A stretch of DNA of 64,000 nucleotides from Algoriphagus boseongensis (GCF_004362805.1 NZ_SNYF01000005.1:1260688-1324687); one strand, 5' to 3'. Shown: positions 1 through 10,067, numbered from the stretch's first letter. Numbers and translations are program-made. Notes: generated by a model not told the origin, from the sequence alone.

Positions 1-2271
1 GCTGATATTCATTTTGATAAATATGGGATTCCACACATTTATGCTCAGTCTGAAGATGACGCTTATAGAGCCTTAGGATACATCCATGCACGAGAAAGAC
101 TCTTTCAATTAGAGATGATGAGAAGGGTCGGTTCGGGAACTCTAGCTGAATTTTTGGGGCCAGATCTAGTGGATATTGACAAGTTTTTTCATACCCTGGG
201 TATTCCTAAACATGCCAAGGAAAGCGCGGCAGCTTTTGTAAATCAGGGGGAAACTTCCTGGAAAAAGGCCGCGGATTCTTACATCGCTGGAGTCAATGCT
301 TTTATCCTAGAGGATCAACTTCCAGTTGAATATCTCCTTCTGGGCGAAAAACCTAGACCTTATACCGTTGAAGACATGCATTCTATTATCGGATACATGT
401 CCTTTACTTTTGCCATGGCCTTGAAAACAGATCCTCTAGTGACAAAAATGGCCAGAGAATTGGGCTCGGAGTATTTAAAAGCACTTTCTGTGCAAACTCT
501 ACCTGAGCATCATTTCATTCCTGTAAATTATCCTGACTCCTTACTCAAGGAGAATCTTCTGGTAAGTTCACAATTGAGCGAATTATTGGAAAAGCTTCCG
601 GCTCCTATTTTGCAGGGCTCAAATAGTTGGGTGATTTCTGGTAGCAGAACCAAATCGGGAAAAGTCCTTTTTGCAAATGACACTCACATTGGTTTTGCCG
701 CCCCTTCTGTATGGTTTGAAGCGCATTTGGAATATCCTGGCTTTAGCTTTTATGGAAATCATCTGGCAGGAGTTCCCTTTGGTTTGGTGGGACATTCCAG
801 AAGACACAGCGTGGGTTTGACCATGTTTGAAAATGACGATCAGGACTTTTTCCAAGAGAAACTCAATCCAGCTAACCCAAATGAGATTGTAATTGGTGAT
901 TCTATCTTCCCGATTACCAGTAGAAAAGAAATTATTCAGGTAAAAGGTCAAGCAAGTATCGAGTTTGAAGTGCGGGAAACCGTGCATGGACCGATCATGA
1001 ATCCTGTTTCCAAAGAAATCAGTGCCTTAACCAACAATCCGGTTTCATCTTGGTGGGTTTTCACTCAGGAACCTTCCAAAGCTTTGGAAGCCATTTACCG
1101 CATGAATCACGCCCAGTCCCTGCAGGAAATCGCAGATGCAGCTTCCTTGATTCATGCTCCTGGGTTGAACATCATGTATGGAGATGCAGAAGGAAATATC
1201 GCTTGGTGGGCTGCTGCAAAACTTCCTATTCGCAGCGATAAAGTTCACTCTAAGATCTTTGTGGATGGATCTGATCCTGAGTCCCAACCCAAAGGATGGT
1301 ACCCTTTCACCGAAAACCCACAAAGCATCAATCCTTCGAGCGGCTTTGTTGCATCTGCCAATAATCAACCCGATTCTTCCCGAAATGGTCATTTCTTTCC
1401 CGGGTATTATTATCCCGGTGAGCGATGGAATAGAATTTCAAAAACCATTACTTCAAAAGAAGACTGGGACACGGAAAACATCCGATCGCTACAACTTGAA
1501 TCCATCAATGAGACTTATCCCAAGCTTATTCAGTTCCTTTTGGAAGAGGTAAGAAGGGATGATTTTCAGGATTGGAATTCGGCGCTTGAAATGCTTACCA
1601 AATGGACGGGAGAACATCAATTAAATATGAGATCTCCCACCATTTTCTACAAATGGCTATACCATACCCTTCGCTTGTCAATGGAAGATGAACTGGGAAA
1701 AGATGCCTTCAAAGCTTATTTGGAGACTTTCATGATGGTTAGAAGCAATTCCCACTTCATCACTTTTGAAAATAATCCTTGGTGGGATAAGAAAGGAACA
1801 GATGCCATTGAATCCAGAGCCGACATCATTAATGAAGCCTTAAAAATCACTCTGGAGGAGCTTTCTAGTCAGTTTGGAAAGAACTATGAAGAATGGGAAT
1901 GGAAAAAAGCAGTGGTATTTGAGCATCCCCATCCACTGGGAAGTCAAAAGCCTTTGGACAAAATCTTCAATGTGAAATCCGACCCTGTAGAAGCCAATGA
2001 AGAAGCGGTGAATAAACTTGCTTTTGACCTAAATGGAGAGGGTATTTACAAGGTGACTTCAGGTCCGGCTATGCGGATTTTATTGGATTTCGGGAATGTA
2101 GAGGAGTCTATTTCTGTGCTACCTACAGGCAATAGCGGCAATAGATTCAGCAAACACTATGCGGATCAAAAAGAGCTCTTTACCAAAGGAAAATATCGGT
2201 CTCAATTGATGAATGAACAAGAGATCAAAGAGAAGGCAAAAGGGAAAATTACTCTTCTTCCAAAACCATGA
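1..2271 (+). CDS. Penicillin acylase family Ntn hydrolase (5' truncated)
   Basis: The reading frame is open from base 1, so the gene starts before the window and the first ATG (115) is internal. The product belongs to the penicillin amidase (S45) family, which cleaves acyl-amide bonds such as those of penicillins, acyl-homoserine lactones or N-acyl amino acids. The conserved N-terminal region IPHIYA ... GYIHARERLFQLE is visible, followed by a spacer. The maturation site QGSNSW then places the N-terminal nucleophile Ser of the beta chain at codon 619-621. SGSRTKSGKVLFANDTH follows, as in the family. The visible part is 756 residues, close to a full-length enzyme lacking only the signal peptide and a short N-terminus. 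The downstream DinB-like gene overlaps the stop by 4 bases. The substrate cannot be told from sequence. Confidence 0.93.
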   Translation, partial: ADIHFDKYGIPHIYAQSEDDAYRALGYIHARERLFQLEMMRRVGSGTLAEFLGPDLVDIDKFFHTLGIPKHAKESAAAFVNQGETSWKKAADSYIAGVNAFILEDQLPVEYLLLGEKPRPYTVEDMHSIIGYMSFTFAMALKTDPLVTKMARELGSEYLKALSVQTLPEHHFIPVNYPDSLLKENLLVSSQLSELLEKLPAPILQGSNSWVISGSRTKSGKVLFANDTHIGFAAPSVWFEAHLEYPGFSFYGNHLAGVPFGLVGHSRRHSVGLTMFENDDQDFFQEKLNPANPNEIVIGDSIFPITSRKEIIQVKGQASIEFEVRETVHGPIMNPVSKEISALTNNPVSSWWVFTQEPSKALEAIYRMNHAQSLQEIADAASLIHAPGLNIMYGDAEGNIAWWAAAKLPIRSDKVHSKIFVDGSDPESQPKGWYPFTENPQSINPSSGFVASANNQPDSSRNGHFFPGYYYPGERWNRISKTITSKEDWDTENIRSLQLESINETYPKLIQFLLEEVRRDDFQDWNSALEMLTKWTGEHQLNMRSPTIFYKWLYHTLRLSMEDELGKDAFKAYLETFMMVRSNSHFITFENNPWWDKKGTDAIESRADIINEALKITLEELSSQFGKNYEEWEWKKAVVFEHPHPLGSQKPLDKIFNVKSDPVEANEEAVNKLAFDLNGEGIYKVTSGPAMRILLDFGNVEESISVLPTGNSGNRFSKHYADQKELFTKGKYRSQLMNEQEIKEKAKGKITLLPKP

Positions 2272-2762
2272 ACATGATTCAAAACCTAAGGGTAGAATTA
2301 TGGGCTCAGTTTGGAGCTGCAATCGATATGCTGGAGAACTCCATCCTAATTGCTGAAGACGAGGTTTGGAATTCATCAGCAGATATCTCCCATCAAGCAT
2401 TCCATACCCTATTTTTTTTAGACTATTACCTTTCTTTGAATCCGGTTGGATTTAAGCCTCCAGAAATTTTCGGCTATTCGGAGTTTGAGGATTTTCCTCC
2501 CCCCTCAATTTTCGACAGAAATGAGATTTTGGGATATCTACAGCAATGCCGACAAAAAGCCTCAGATTTAATTTTGAATTTAGATGAAGTCCAGGCTGAA
2601 AAAAGATGGATTAACGAATCCAAGACCATGAATTTTTCAATTTTCGAAATTCTCCTTTACAACCTAAGGCATGTCCAGCATCATGCCGCCCAATTAAATT
2701 TACTACTCCGTCAAAAAATTAATCAGGCTCCCTCGTGGGTTTTTAGAGCTGGAGAAAAATAA
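2268..2762 (+). CDS. DinB-like (DinB_2) four-helix protein
   Basis: A 164-residue protein with the helical pattern of the DinB/YfiT-like superfamily. These proteins often bind a metal through three histidines; members include thiol transferases and uncharacterised stress proteins. Visible His residues are in HQAFHTLFFLDYYL near residue 42 and in RHVQHHAAQLN near residue 135, which match the two conserved helices. The ATG overlaps the stop of the upstream acylase gene (ATGA), so the two are probably co-translated. A second ATG two codons later (2274) is an equally possible start. Its function is unknown, and a role with the acylase is only suggested by the overlap. Confidence 0.75.
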   Translation: MNMIQNLRVELWAQFGAAIDMLENSILIAEDEVWNSSADISHQAFHTLFFLDYYLSLNPVGFKPPEIFGYSEFEDFPPPSIFDRNEILGYLQQCRQKASDLILNLDEVQAEKRWINESKTMNFSIFEILLYNLRHVQHHAAQLNLLLRQKINQAPSWVFRAGEK

Positions 2763-2781
2763 ACTTTCCGATAGGTCATTG

Positions 2782-2800
2782 AATTAAAGTAAACTTTAAT
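2782..2800. repeat. AT-rich palindrome and left copy of 16-mer AATYAAAGTAAACTTT
   Basis: Between the convergent DinB-like and DcaP genes lies a perfect inverted repeat, ATTAAAGT-AA-ACTTTAAT (2783-2800). Its core AATTAAAGTAAACTTT (2782-2797) recurs in the same orientation as AATCAAAGTAAACTTT at 32297-32312, 15 of 16 bases identical. The two copies lie just outside the ends of the minus-strand hydrolase island. The palindrome could instead act as a weak terminator or a protein-binding site. Confidence 0.4.
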
Positions 2801-2873
2801 CAAACTTGGAATCAAAAATTTTATTAAAATCCTTCCTGCTAAATATCTTATTTGACGAATTCTTAATTGTGAT

Positions 2874-4163
2874 TTAAAAATCATAGTAAAACAAAATATT
2901 TAATCGCAATGCATTTCCTTTTTGGCGGTCATTATCGACACGATTTCCCCAAATGGCTTCTCCCCCAATTTTTGCTCCTTCAGTGAGATCCCAAAAAGTA
3001 TTCACCCGAAAGGAATATCCTTTTTTGTAAGCAAAATCTTCAGTGAACCCATAGGTTTGAAGATGCAACCAGCCAGCTGTGAAATTTGAATAAATATTTT
3101 GCCTCCAACTATGCTCATAAGTCCCATATAACCCAACGGATAAAGGCGACTTAATTTCCCCATCTGGATCAATTACAACATCAGAACCTATTCCACTAAG
3201 ATCATTGAAATACCTTGTGATGGCCTGTCCTATTACACCTTGCAAATACCATTTACCATTTTTCCAAGAATTCACAACTGTGGAACCTGAAATCCCCCAG
3301 CCTGGCTTTAAGATTAATTGATCTTCAAAGCTCCTACCAGATAGCATAGGTATTATTCCCGATAATTGTACTGAACCCCAAGGATACACCTTATCCAGTC
3401 TCATCGTAATATCTGGGAAGAGTTGAAAAGTCTGTCCAGCAATTGAATCGGGAACGGTTAGATTTGGAATGATGTATTCTAAACCAACAGCGACATTTGC
3501 TCCAAAAAAGGTCTTAGGTACTGAATATCTCAATTGAGGAGTACGAGCTATAATTGATCCTGTTGGTCCCGAAAAATCTACCATTGCCGGCAAGGCATTT
3601 ACATGAGAAAACAAACTCCACGTTTGCCCAAATAAAAATTGATCAAACTGACCATAAGAGTGCCTTATCCGAAATCCATTGTCACCAGCAAAATCAGTCT
3701 CCAATCGGATAAAAACATCTCCTTTATCTGTTTTTCTTGTAACCTCAAACCCCAAACGGGTTTGATCTAATCCATTGTAATAATTTGGAAATGCCTTATT
3801 TAATGCACCTGTTGGAATTTCATCAGTTCTAAATGAATTTTTTGAAGATAAATTAAGCCCATCAAAAACTACAAGATATCTTACTGATCCTAATATCCTT
3901 AATTGAATTTTACCATCTGTAGTCCTAATATATAATCCTCGATCATCTGCAATATCCAAAGGAGCTGCTTCTTGAATCCTGGTTGAATCTCTTCGAACGG
4001 TATCAGCAGAGCTAGTCCCTATTATGGTTTTTTGTTGAATTATATCCTGACCAAAACAAAAGTATGAGCTTTGAAGAAGTAGGATACAAATCAAAAACGA
4101 AATTGCATCCCTTTTGTCTAGGTTAAAATTTTTTCTTAAAATCTTAACTCGCTTATGAAACAT
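2874..4163 (-). CDS. DcaP-like trimeric outer-membrane porin
   Basis: A 429-residue protein with an N-terminal hydrophobic segment (about residues 20-38, ending SYFCFGQ) consistent with Sec export. A strand-rich barrel follows and ends in Phe (LFYYDF), the usual C-terminal aromatic for BAM-mediated insertion. The motif FGQTWSLF near residue 178 and the charged RIRHSYGQF region are shared with two other proteins here (5190-6533 and 27879-29147). They resemble the DcaP family, porins first linked to dicarboxylate uptake in Acinetobacter and able to pass small anionic compounds. It is the last gene of the island and stands 176 bp from the preceding gene, so it may have its own promoter. Its substrate is unknown. 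Confidence 0.75.
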   Translation of the reverse strand: MFHKRVKILRKNFNLDKRDAISFLICILLLQSSYFCFGQDIIQQKTIIGTSSADTVRRDSTRIQEAAPLDIADDRGLYIRTTDGKIQLRILGSVRYLVVFDGLNLSSKNSFRTDEIPTGALNKAFPNYYNGLDQTRLGFEVTRKTDKGDVFIRLETDFAGDNGFRIRHSYGQFDQFLFGQTWSLFSHVNALPAMVDFSGPTGSIIARTPQLRYSVPKTFFGANVAVGLEYIIPNLTVPDSIAGQTFQLFPDITMRLDKVYPWGSVQLSGIIPMLSGRSFEDQLILKPGWGISGSTVVNSWKNGKWYLQGVIGQAITRYFNDLSGIGSDVVIDPDGEIKSPLSVGLYGTYEHSWRQNIYSNFTAGWLHLQTYGFTEDFAYKKGYSFRVNTFWDLTEGAKIGGEAIWGNRVDNDRQKGNALRLNILFYYDF

Positions 4164-4339
4164 ATTCCAGACTATTTATAGATGATTTAAAACTGTCTTG
4201 GTAAGAATAAAATTTAATAATTACTCATTTTTATTATTTAGTCTGGCTTTTAAAATTACAGAATGATTTTTTTTTCGAGTCAGTTTAGCATGTGATGACC
4301 AAGGAATTCATTGCAAATAATTAGAATTTCTCAGGTTGA

Positions 4340-5188
4340 TTATTGAGTTAATTTAGAGATTTCAATAAGCTGAATGGTGGCTACTAAATAAATATTGTTC
4401 GTTACAGTATTTATATATGCAGAGGCTTTAACTGGGATACTCAAAGAATTGGAATTGATTAATTTCCTTGAAATGGAAATACCAATGTCGTTGAAGCCGG
4501 GCTTGTTACCATAAAATGTAGGACCTGAAAAATCATTCCAGCTAAAGGACCCGGCCACATGTGCTTCTAACTTGGATGTGCCCCAATACCAATTGTAAGC
4601 GGCTTTTAAGTATTGGGTGTAGCGTTGCTCTCCTCTTCGCAATAAAATGCCCTCAGCATCATCCTCGGGTAAAGAAGGCCTATCTCTTCCAAAAAGAAAT
4701 GTTGAGGAAGAAAGCTTGACGTGTGGGGAAATTTGATAATTGAGAATCAAATCCAACAAACCACGAGTTGTTTCAGGATTGAAATCAAAGAATCCAGAAG
4801 GAGTCGGAATATTGGTTATTCCTTCTGTAAAATTATAATACCATTCCAGATGTACATTGACTTTTGGTTTATAATAAACCAAAATTAGGTCTGTTTCAGT
4901 ATATCCTCCATTGAATGAACTTCCTCCATAAAACCCTAAAATGAAATCCCCATATTTGAATCCAGCCTGTGTTGAAATTGTAGGTGCCTTAGAGGGAAGA
5001 AGTCCTCTAAAAACATTCATAGTTTTAAAACCAAGCGACATGTCCCAAACAAATTTTTCTGAATCATCTGCTTGGAGAATACTGTCTTCAAGTACAGTAT
5101 TTTCGTTTTGGGCAAAAGAAAAATTATAAATGGTCAGCATTAATACTACTAATACTGACCATTTTTTGCTTAGATTATTACTTTTCAA
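4340..5188 (-). CDS. Outer-membrane beta-barrel protein, TTG start
   Basis: A 282-residue protein with a signal peptide (KKWSVLVVLMLTIYNFSFA) and many alternating strands typical of a small outer-membrane barrel. The start is probably TTG at 5188. The next in-frame ATG would leave only about ten residues of hydrophobic leader, too short for export. One base separates it from the stop of the upstream DcaP-like gene, so the two are tightly coupled. The region GFKTMNVFRGLLPSKAPTIS is reminiscent of TorF/Gcw_chp-like putative porins, but I do not recognise the exact family. It is inferred to be a partner barrel for the DcaP porin. Confidence 0.65.
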   Translation of the reverse strand: MKSNNLSKKWSVLVVLMLTIYNFSFAQNENTVLEDSILQADDSEKFVWDMSLGFKTMNVFRGLLPSKAPTISTQAGFKYGDFILGFYGGSSFNGGYTETDLILVYYKPKVNVHLEWYYNFTEGITNIPTPSGFFDFNPETTRGLLDLILNYQISPHVKLSSSTFLFGRDRPSLPEDDAEGILLRRGEQRYTQYLKAAYNWYWGTSKLEAHVAGSFSWNDFSGPTFYGNKPGFNDIGISISRKLINSNSLSIPVKASAYINTVTNNIYLVATIQLIEISKLTQ

Positions 5189-5189
5189 T

Positions 5190-6533
5190 TTAATTAAATT
5201 TAAACTTTACCATGAACTGAAGTCTATTCGCTTCTCCGGTTACTCCATCATGATTTTCACGCATTCCCCACATATATTCGACTCCAGTAGAAACCAGTTT
5301 ATAAGGGAACCAGATCAAGTTGGCGTGAAAAGAACCTGCTTTCTGAATGACATTGTTTGCCTGGATTGGAGATAGTTCAGTCCCTGCCCAATGGGTGGAA
5401 ATTGTTGAATTCAACTTTTTAGACCAATAATGATTATACCCAGCATAGGCAAACCAAGACTGAGCAAGATCTAACCCATTTTGGTTAATTACTCCAGAAG
5501 CCTTGCCATCCCAAGAAAGCGCTATTATTTTATGTGCTTGACCATTTCCAAATCCGGTGCCCCAGACAAAAGCATCAGTATATTCTGTAACAGATACTAA
5601 GATTCTGCTCATGACTGTGATGGCATAACCAGACTTACTGATATTAGGAACTGTAGATGGACCTACCCAGCTAACGGGAAATACATCTGCTCCAAGTTGA
5701 ATACTGGATCCCTTTGCAGAGCTCCATTTTATCATTCCGGCAAAATTGGGTCTTAAAGGTCTGAATGTACCCTCCAAATTGTCAGGATTATCGATTTGGG
5801 CTGATGTTTCCTCTATTGCCAAGGCATAGTGAAATCTTTTACCCAACTTATCTTGCCATCTAATTTGAGAGACTCTACCTCCATATAAAGCATCTCCACC
5901 AGAGAAATCAATAGTACCTGCCAAGGCAGATAAATCACCTGAGGTGGTCCAAGTTCTTCCCACTAAAACCCTACCTATTACTCCATAGGCATGGCGCAAC
6001 CGAGTATTGAGAGCCATATTGGGAGAGTCAAAGAACCAATCAAATTCAATAAAAACCTGCATGGGAAACTCTTTGCCATTTTTCCATTTTGCTTTAGAAC
6101 GTAAATCAAAATTGACTCTGCTTTCTTTACCATGGAAGGTGGTAGTTCCTCCCAAATCTCTATTTGGTGACCCATCAACTGCTATTGATCCTAGTTCAAA
6201 TTCATAGGGATCGCCTACAAAGTTAAAATCCCTTATAAAATCAGCTTTCACATAACCTCCTATACTCAAGCGGATTTCGGACCCGAAAATTGGAAGAGAA
6301 TTAGGAAAACTTGAATCCAATAACTCGATCCCGGTTAGCACAGGCTTGTTATCTCTTAGAGGATTTATAGATCCCTGAACTCCTGTAGGTATGGTATCAA
6401 CCTGAACTATGTTAAGTGTAGTGTCAGATTTAATTAAAGGAGGAGGGCCATTTTGTCCTAAAACAGTCCCCCCGATGAATTGGAGAGAAATAACAAGGGC
6501 TAAAACAACACCCTTAAAATTGAATATGTCCAT
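5190..6533 (-). CDS. DcaP-like trimeric outer-membrane porin
   Basis: A 447-residue protein with signal peptide (cleavage near TVLGQ, residue 27) followed by a 16-strand-type barrel. Family features shared with the other two porins are IGGYVKADFIRDF (about 91-103), NTRLRHAYGVIG (about 175-187), GRTWTTSGD (about 192-200), DFSGGDALYGGR, and a C-terminus FMVKFKFN. It follows an amidohydrolase gene by 12 bp and precedes another barrel gene by 1 bp, so 9865 to 4340 reads as one operon (two amidohydrolases, porin, barrel). This suggests it admits the substrate of, or releases the product of, those hydrolases. DcaP assignment is from motif resemblance only. Confidence 0.75.
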   Translation of the reverse strand: MDIFNFKGVVLALVISLQFIGGTVLGQNGPPPLIKSDTTLNIVQVDTIPTGVQGSINPLRDNKPVLTGIELLDSSFPNSLPIFGSEIRLSIGGYVKADFIRDFNFVGDPYEFELGSIAVDGSPNRDLGGTTTFHGKESRVNFDLRSKAKWKNGKEFPMQVFIEFDWFFDSPNMALNTRLRHAYGVIGRVLVGRTWTTSGDLSALAGTIDFSGGDALYGGRVSQIRWQDKLGKRFHYALAIEETSAQIDNPDNLEGTFRPLRPNFAGMIKWSSAKGSSIQLGADVFPVSWVGPSTVPNISKSGYAITVMSRILVSVTEYTDAFVWGTGFGNGQAHKIIALSWDGKASGVINQNGLDLAQSWFAYAGYNHYWSKKLNSTISTHWAGTELSPIQANNVIQKAGSFHANLIWFPYKLVSTGVEYMWGMRENHDGVTGEANRLQFMVKFKFN

Positions 6534-6545
6534 CTCAATTTTAAG

Positions 6546-8105
6546 TTAATCCAGGATTTTATTCCGGATAGGCTGGCCTGGATATACTCCTTTCAATACC
6601 TCAGAATCCTTCACCACAATAGTACCATTCACCACTACATAAGGTATTCCTGTGGATGGTAAGGAATTCATCCCCTCTTTCCAGTCTGCATTATCTTGCA
6701 CCGTGTTGAAATCAAAAATGGTGATATCAGCAATAGCCCCAGGCTGTAACCTGCCTCGTTTCTTCATGTCCGGAACCACATCCTCAAGAAATTGTGCCTG
6801 ATAAAATGAAAGTTTAGCAATGGCTTCCATTAGTGGAATGGCATTTTGTTCACGAACCATTTTTAATAAACGTGCGTGGGTTCCTGCTGCTCTAGGGTGG
6901 CCTTTTCCATCTCCATAGGGCGAATCCCAAGTTAAAGGTTTGCCATCGCTTGCTACCAAAGGCATCGCATCAGAGCCAACAAATACTCCTGGTCTCTTCA
7001 ATGCAGCCATCATGTCTTTCTCTTTCATACTATAAAAAATCACTGTTCCGCTTGGATCTTCCTTGAGGTATTTATTAAAAAGTTCTTCTGTCATTTTCTC
7101 ACCAGTTTTTACATAAACGATATCCGAATATTCCATTCCTATCCTTTCTTGGAATCCTGGTTTCAAATAGTCAGCAGCAAAACCAGAGGAAGCAAAATTG
7201 TAAGGATAAAACTCCCCTGCGATTTTATACCCCTGACTCCTTGCCTCATCAATCAGGTCAAGGCAATTTTCTGTTAATCCTAGGCAATTACTCGGCACAT
7301 GATGAACCAATAAGGGCACATTATTTAATTTGGCCACTGCAACCATCTCCTCCAACCCAAGATAACCACTCGGAGGAATTTGGGATAAGTAACGTACGTG
7401 TGTAGTTATATAGCTCTTATACCTATTTGCTAAATTGGCAATCGCCATTACTTCAGGGCTACCCACTTTCACAAAATATCCAATGGCAAATCCAATTCCT
7501 AAGCCTCCCTGTCGAAGTTCTTTTTCCATACCCTTCACTACCAAATTGGTCTCTTCTGGACTATAAGGGTTTGTATTCCATTTAGCACCATCATTAAATG
7601 ATTCATTGATAGAAGATCCATAAAGAGGAGATCCTTTAGGATCAATTTTATCAAGAATTGCTATACGTGCAGCCATGTGACTGACTGATGCCCCATAATT
7701 TGCCTGAGACTTTCCTTCTCTCTCTTTATAAAAACCGTCAACAGGATATACACCCATTTCTAATTCAAGTGGGCTTGTTACCCCATCTCGCAATCCAATT
7801 TTCACACCGTATTCATCGACTCCATGCCAGTGCGTATCAATAAATCCAGGTGAAACCACTAGACCCTTGGCCTCAATAGTTTCTTTTCCGGTTATCTTAT
7901 TTTCAGATATTTCCTGAATAATACCGCCCGAAATCCCAATATTCCTAATTGCATCGAGTTTGGTTTCGGGATCGATTACACGACCATTTAGAATAACCAA
8001 ATCATATTGAGGTTCGGCTACTTTTTTGTTTTGAGCTATCCCCGGCACGTTCAAAAGTGTTAGACTAAAGAATAATGCGAGGCGAATTTTAATTAAATTT
8101 TTCAT
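6546..8105 (-). CDS. D-aminoacylase-like amidohydrolase, exported
   Basis: A 519-residue amidohydrolase-superfamily enzyme with a signal peptide (about 1-25, VPGIAQ). The N-terminal beta-sandwich region YDLVILNGRVIDPET is typical of N-acyl-D-amino-acid deacylases. The metal motif FIDTHWH gives H92 and H94, and late motifs include HARLLKMVRE and a C-terminal GIPYVVVNGTIVV. The usual NCG motif of classical D-aminoacylases, whose Cys is a metal ligand, is replaced by LELEMG near residue 113. It may therefore use Glu or another ligand and a different substrate. It is paralogous to the preceding gene (23 bp away) and is followed by a DcaP porin. Predicted to act in the periplasm on N-acylated or D-configured amino acids. 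Confidence 0.82.
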   Translation of the reverse strand: MKNLIKIRLALFFSLTLLNVPGIAQNKKVAEPQYDLVILNGRVIDPETKLDAIRNIGISGGIIQEISENKITGKETIEAKGLVVSPGFIDTHWHGVDEYGVKIGLRDGVTSPLELEMGVYPVDGFYKEREGKSQANYGASVSHMAARIAILDKIDPKGSPLYGSSINESFNDGAKWNTNPYSPEETNLVVKGMEKELRQGGLGIGFAIGYFVKVGSPEVMAIANLANRYKSYITTHVRYLSQIPPSGYLGLEEMVAVAKLNNVPLLVHHVPSNCLGLTENCLDLIDEARSQGYKIAGEFYPYNFASSGFAADYLKPGFQERIGMEYSDIVYVKTGEKMTEELFNKYLKEDPSGTVIFYSMKEKDMMAALKRPGVFVGSDAMPLVASDGKPLTWDSPYGDGKGHPRAAGTHARLLKMVREQNAIPLMEAIAKLSFYQAQFLEDVVPDMKKRGRLQPGAIADITIFDFNTVQDNADWKEGMNSLPSTGIPYVVVNGTIVVKDSEVLKGVYPGQPIRNKILD

Positions 8106-8128
8106 CTGATTTTTTGATTAATTTCTTC

Positions 8129-9865
8129 CTATTTGTTGTTAGTGTTGTTTTTATCTGCTGACTTCTTCACCTCGGAAGGAGGTGCCTTCAAGGCACTGGC
8201 TCCTGTATCATCAACGGGTATTCTTCCCACATTAATGCTAAATTCTCCAATCCTCTTCTCTTTTTCTATCGGTTCAAACCTCCCCTTTGCTTCAATTGGA
8301 TATCGAATAGCTTGTCCTGGTTTTACTGGTAGTACCACATTGTTGTCCACCACTACGGTACCATTAACAATGACATAAGGAATTCCTGTTGACGGCAGCC
8401 CATTCTCTTTCACCTTGCTGGTGGCATTATCCGTAACAGTAATAGGATCAAACAAAGTAAGGTCTGCCACCTTGCCAACCTGCACGCGACCACGATCTTT
8501 CATGGCCTGCAAACCTGCATCTCCTAGATGCTTTGCTGACCAATAGCTAAGTTGAGACAAAGTGAACATTAAGGGGACATCATTTTCCCTGCCCATTCGC
8601 AGTACTTTCGCCATTCCGCCCGCGACTCTCGGGTGTCCAGAATATTCTGAAAAGTCTGCATCCCATGGAAGCAATTTTCCATCCATACCAACACCAGGCA
8701 TACCGTCCGTGGCAACCGTCATATGGGGGATGGTTAACCAATATTTCATCCATGGAGTGCGATAGGGCATTTTTATAATAACCGATTGTCCAGGAGCTTT
8801 TTTTACCAAGTCAAGAAAAGCAGCTTTGTCCAACCACTTGTCTGCTAAAGGATCATAAATAGTTTCTTCGTACTTATAGCCTTGTACAGTTTCCCATTGA
8901 TCCGGTTGAAGGAATGATGCACTTACCACGGTAGAAGCGATGTCGTAAGGGTAGTATTCTGCCCATACATTATAGCCCTTGTCCCTTGCCCGCTTAAGTT
9001 TATCTTCATTTTCCCACCATCCATAATCGTTGTCATGTGACAGCAACAATGGGGCATCCAGCAACATGGCGTTGACAAGCATTTCGTCAAGCGAAATGGT
9101 GGCCTCTTCAGGCGTTTGGCTTTGCATATGGTAACGTGTATGGACTGAGGTGACGCGACCATATCGGGCAGCAGTACGCTGGGCTTCATAAACTTCGTAT
9201 GATTCAGCGCCAATGGCCTGATAAGCAAGTGAAGCTCCAACACCCAATGCCCCCTGCCGAAGATCCTCATCAATTTGGCGCATAACTTGGTTCATTTGTT
9301 CAAGAGAACTTCGTTGCGTAGCCCAGCCTGCCACGCCATCTTTTGCAGCCTCAGCAGCCAATTCGGGAGAACGAACAAAATCAGCTGGTTTCGTCATATC
9401 AACTTCCGGGTCGTGAATCTTTAATCGGTTGAAGAGCAGGCTTGAAGTAGCTCCATAGTTAAGTGGCCAACCCGTTTTTGCTTTTTCATCATACCAGCCA
9501 GCAACATCGTACGCTCCAGCCTCCATATCGATACCTGTAGTTGTTCCATCCCGCAATGCCATTTTTGATCCGAAGGGGTCATTGGCATGAAGATGTGTAT
9601 CGATAAATCCTGGTGCAACCACAAGCCCGGAAGCATTTATGGTCCGCTTACCTTCGATTTTCTCTGTAGTAATAATAGCAATATGACCATCTTGAATACC
9701 CACATTCGCAATTTTGTCATACATGGTTTCAGGATCCATTACCCTACCATTTAAGATGACAAGATCATATGTATTTGACGATGCAGTTTTTTGTGCAAGG
9801 CCAGAAAAGGAAAAAAGTAAAATTCCAATAAATAAGGTGGTCTTTATTGTTAACCTTGTTTTCAT
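8129..9865 (-). CDS. D-aminoacylase-like amidohydrolase, exported
   Basis: A 578-residue paralogue of the next gene. It has a signal peptide (FSFSGLAQ, about 1-25), TYDLVILNGRVMDPET, metal motif FIDTHLH (H91, H93), and DMEAG near residue 115 in place of the classical NCG motif. The C-terminus carries an extra tail of about 60 residues rich in Lys and Asn, ending in KNNTNNK, that the paralogue lacks. It is the first gene of a four-gene run (amidohydrolase, amidohydrolase, porin, barrel). A 202-bp upstream gap leaves room for a promoter. Its G+C looks higher than that of its paralogue. Predicted periplasmic deacylase of N-acyl or modified amino acids; the exact substrate is unknown. Confidence 0.82.
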   Translation of the reverse strand: MKTRLTIKTTLFIGILLFSFSGLAQKTASSNTYDLVILNGRVMDPETMYDKIANVGIQDGHIAIITTEKIEGKRTINASGLVVAPGFIDTHLHANDPFGSKMALRDGTTTGIDMEAGAYDVAGWYDEKAKTGWPLNYGATSSLLFNRLKIHDPEVDMTKPADFVRSPELAAEAAKDGVAGWATQRSSLEQMNQVMRQIDEDLRQGALGVGASLAYQAIGAESYEVYEAQRTAARYGRVTSVHTRYHMQSQTPEEATISLDEMLVNAMLLDAPLLLSHDNDYGWWENEDKLKRARDKGYNVWAEYYPYDIASTVVSASFLQPDQWETVQGYKYEETIYDPLADKWLDKAAFLDLVKKAPGQSVIIKMPYRTPWMKYWLTIPHMTVATDGMPGVGMDGKLLPWDADFSEYSGHPRVAGGMAKVLRMGRENDVPLMFTLSQLSYWSAKHLGDAGLQAMKDRGRVQVGKVADLTLFDPITVTDNATSKVKENGLPSTGIPYVIVNGTVVVDNNVVLPVKPGQAIRYPIEAKGRFEPIEKEKRIGEFSINVGRIPVDDTGASALKAPPSEVKKSADKNNTNNK

Positions 9866-10067
9866 ATTTATCCTAGTTAAGAATTGAATTTTTATTTTTA
9901 TAAAAGATTTGATCCATGATTCGCTTATAGTTCAAAAAATCATTCCATTGGCATCTTAATGAGTAATATTTTATTGTTTTATCCCTATAATTTACCTGTT
10001 TTTAATTGAAAAAATTATGAATGATTCATTTATTTAAACCGATTTGAAAGAATTATAAAAAAACTCT

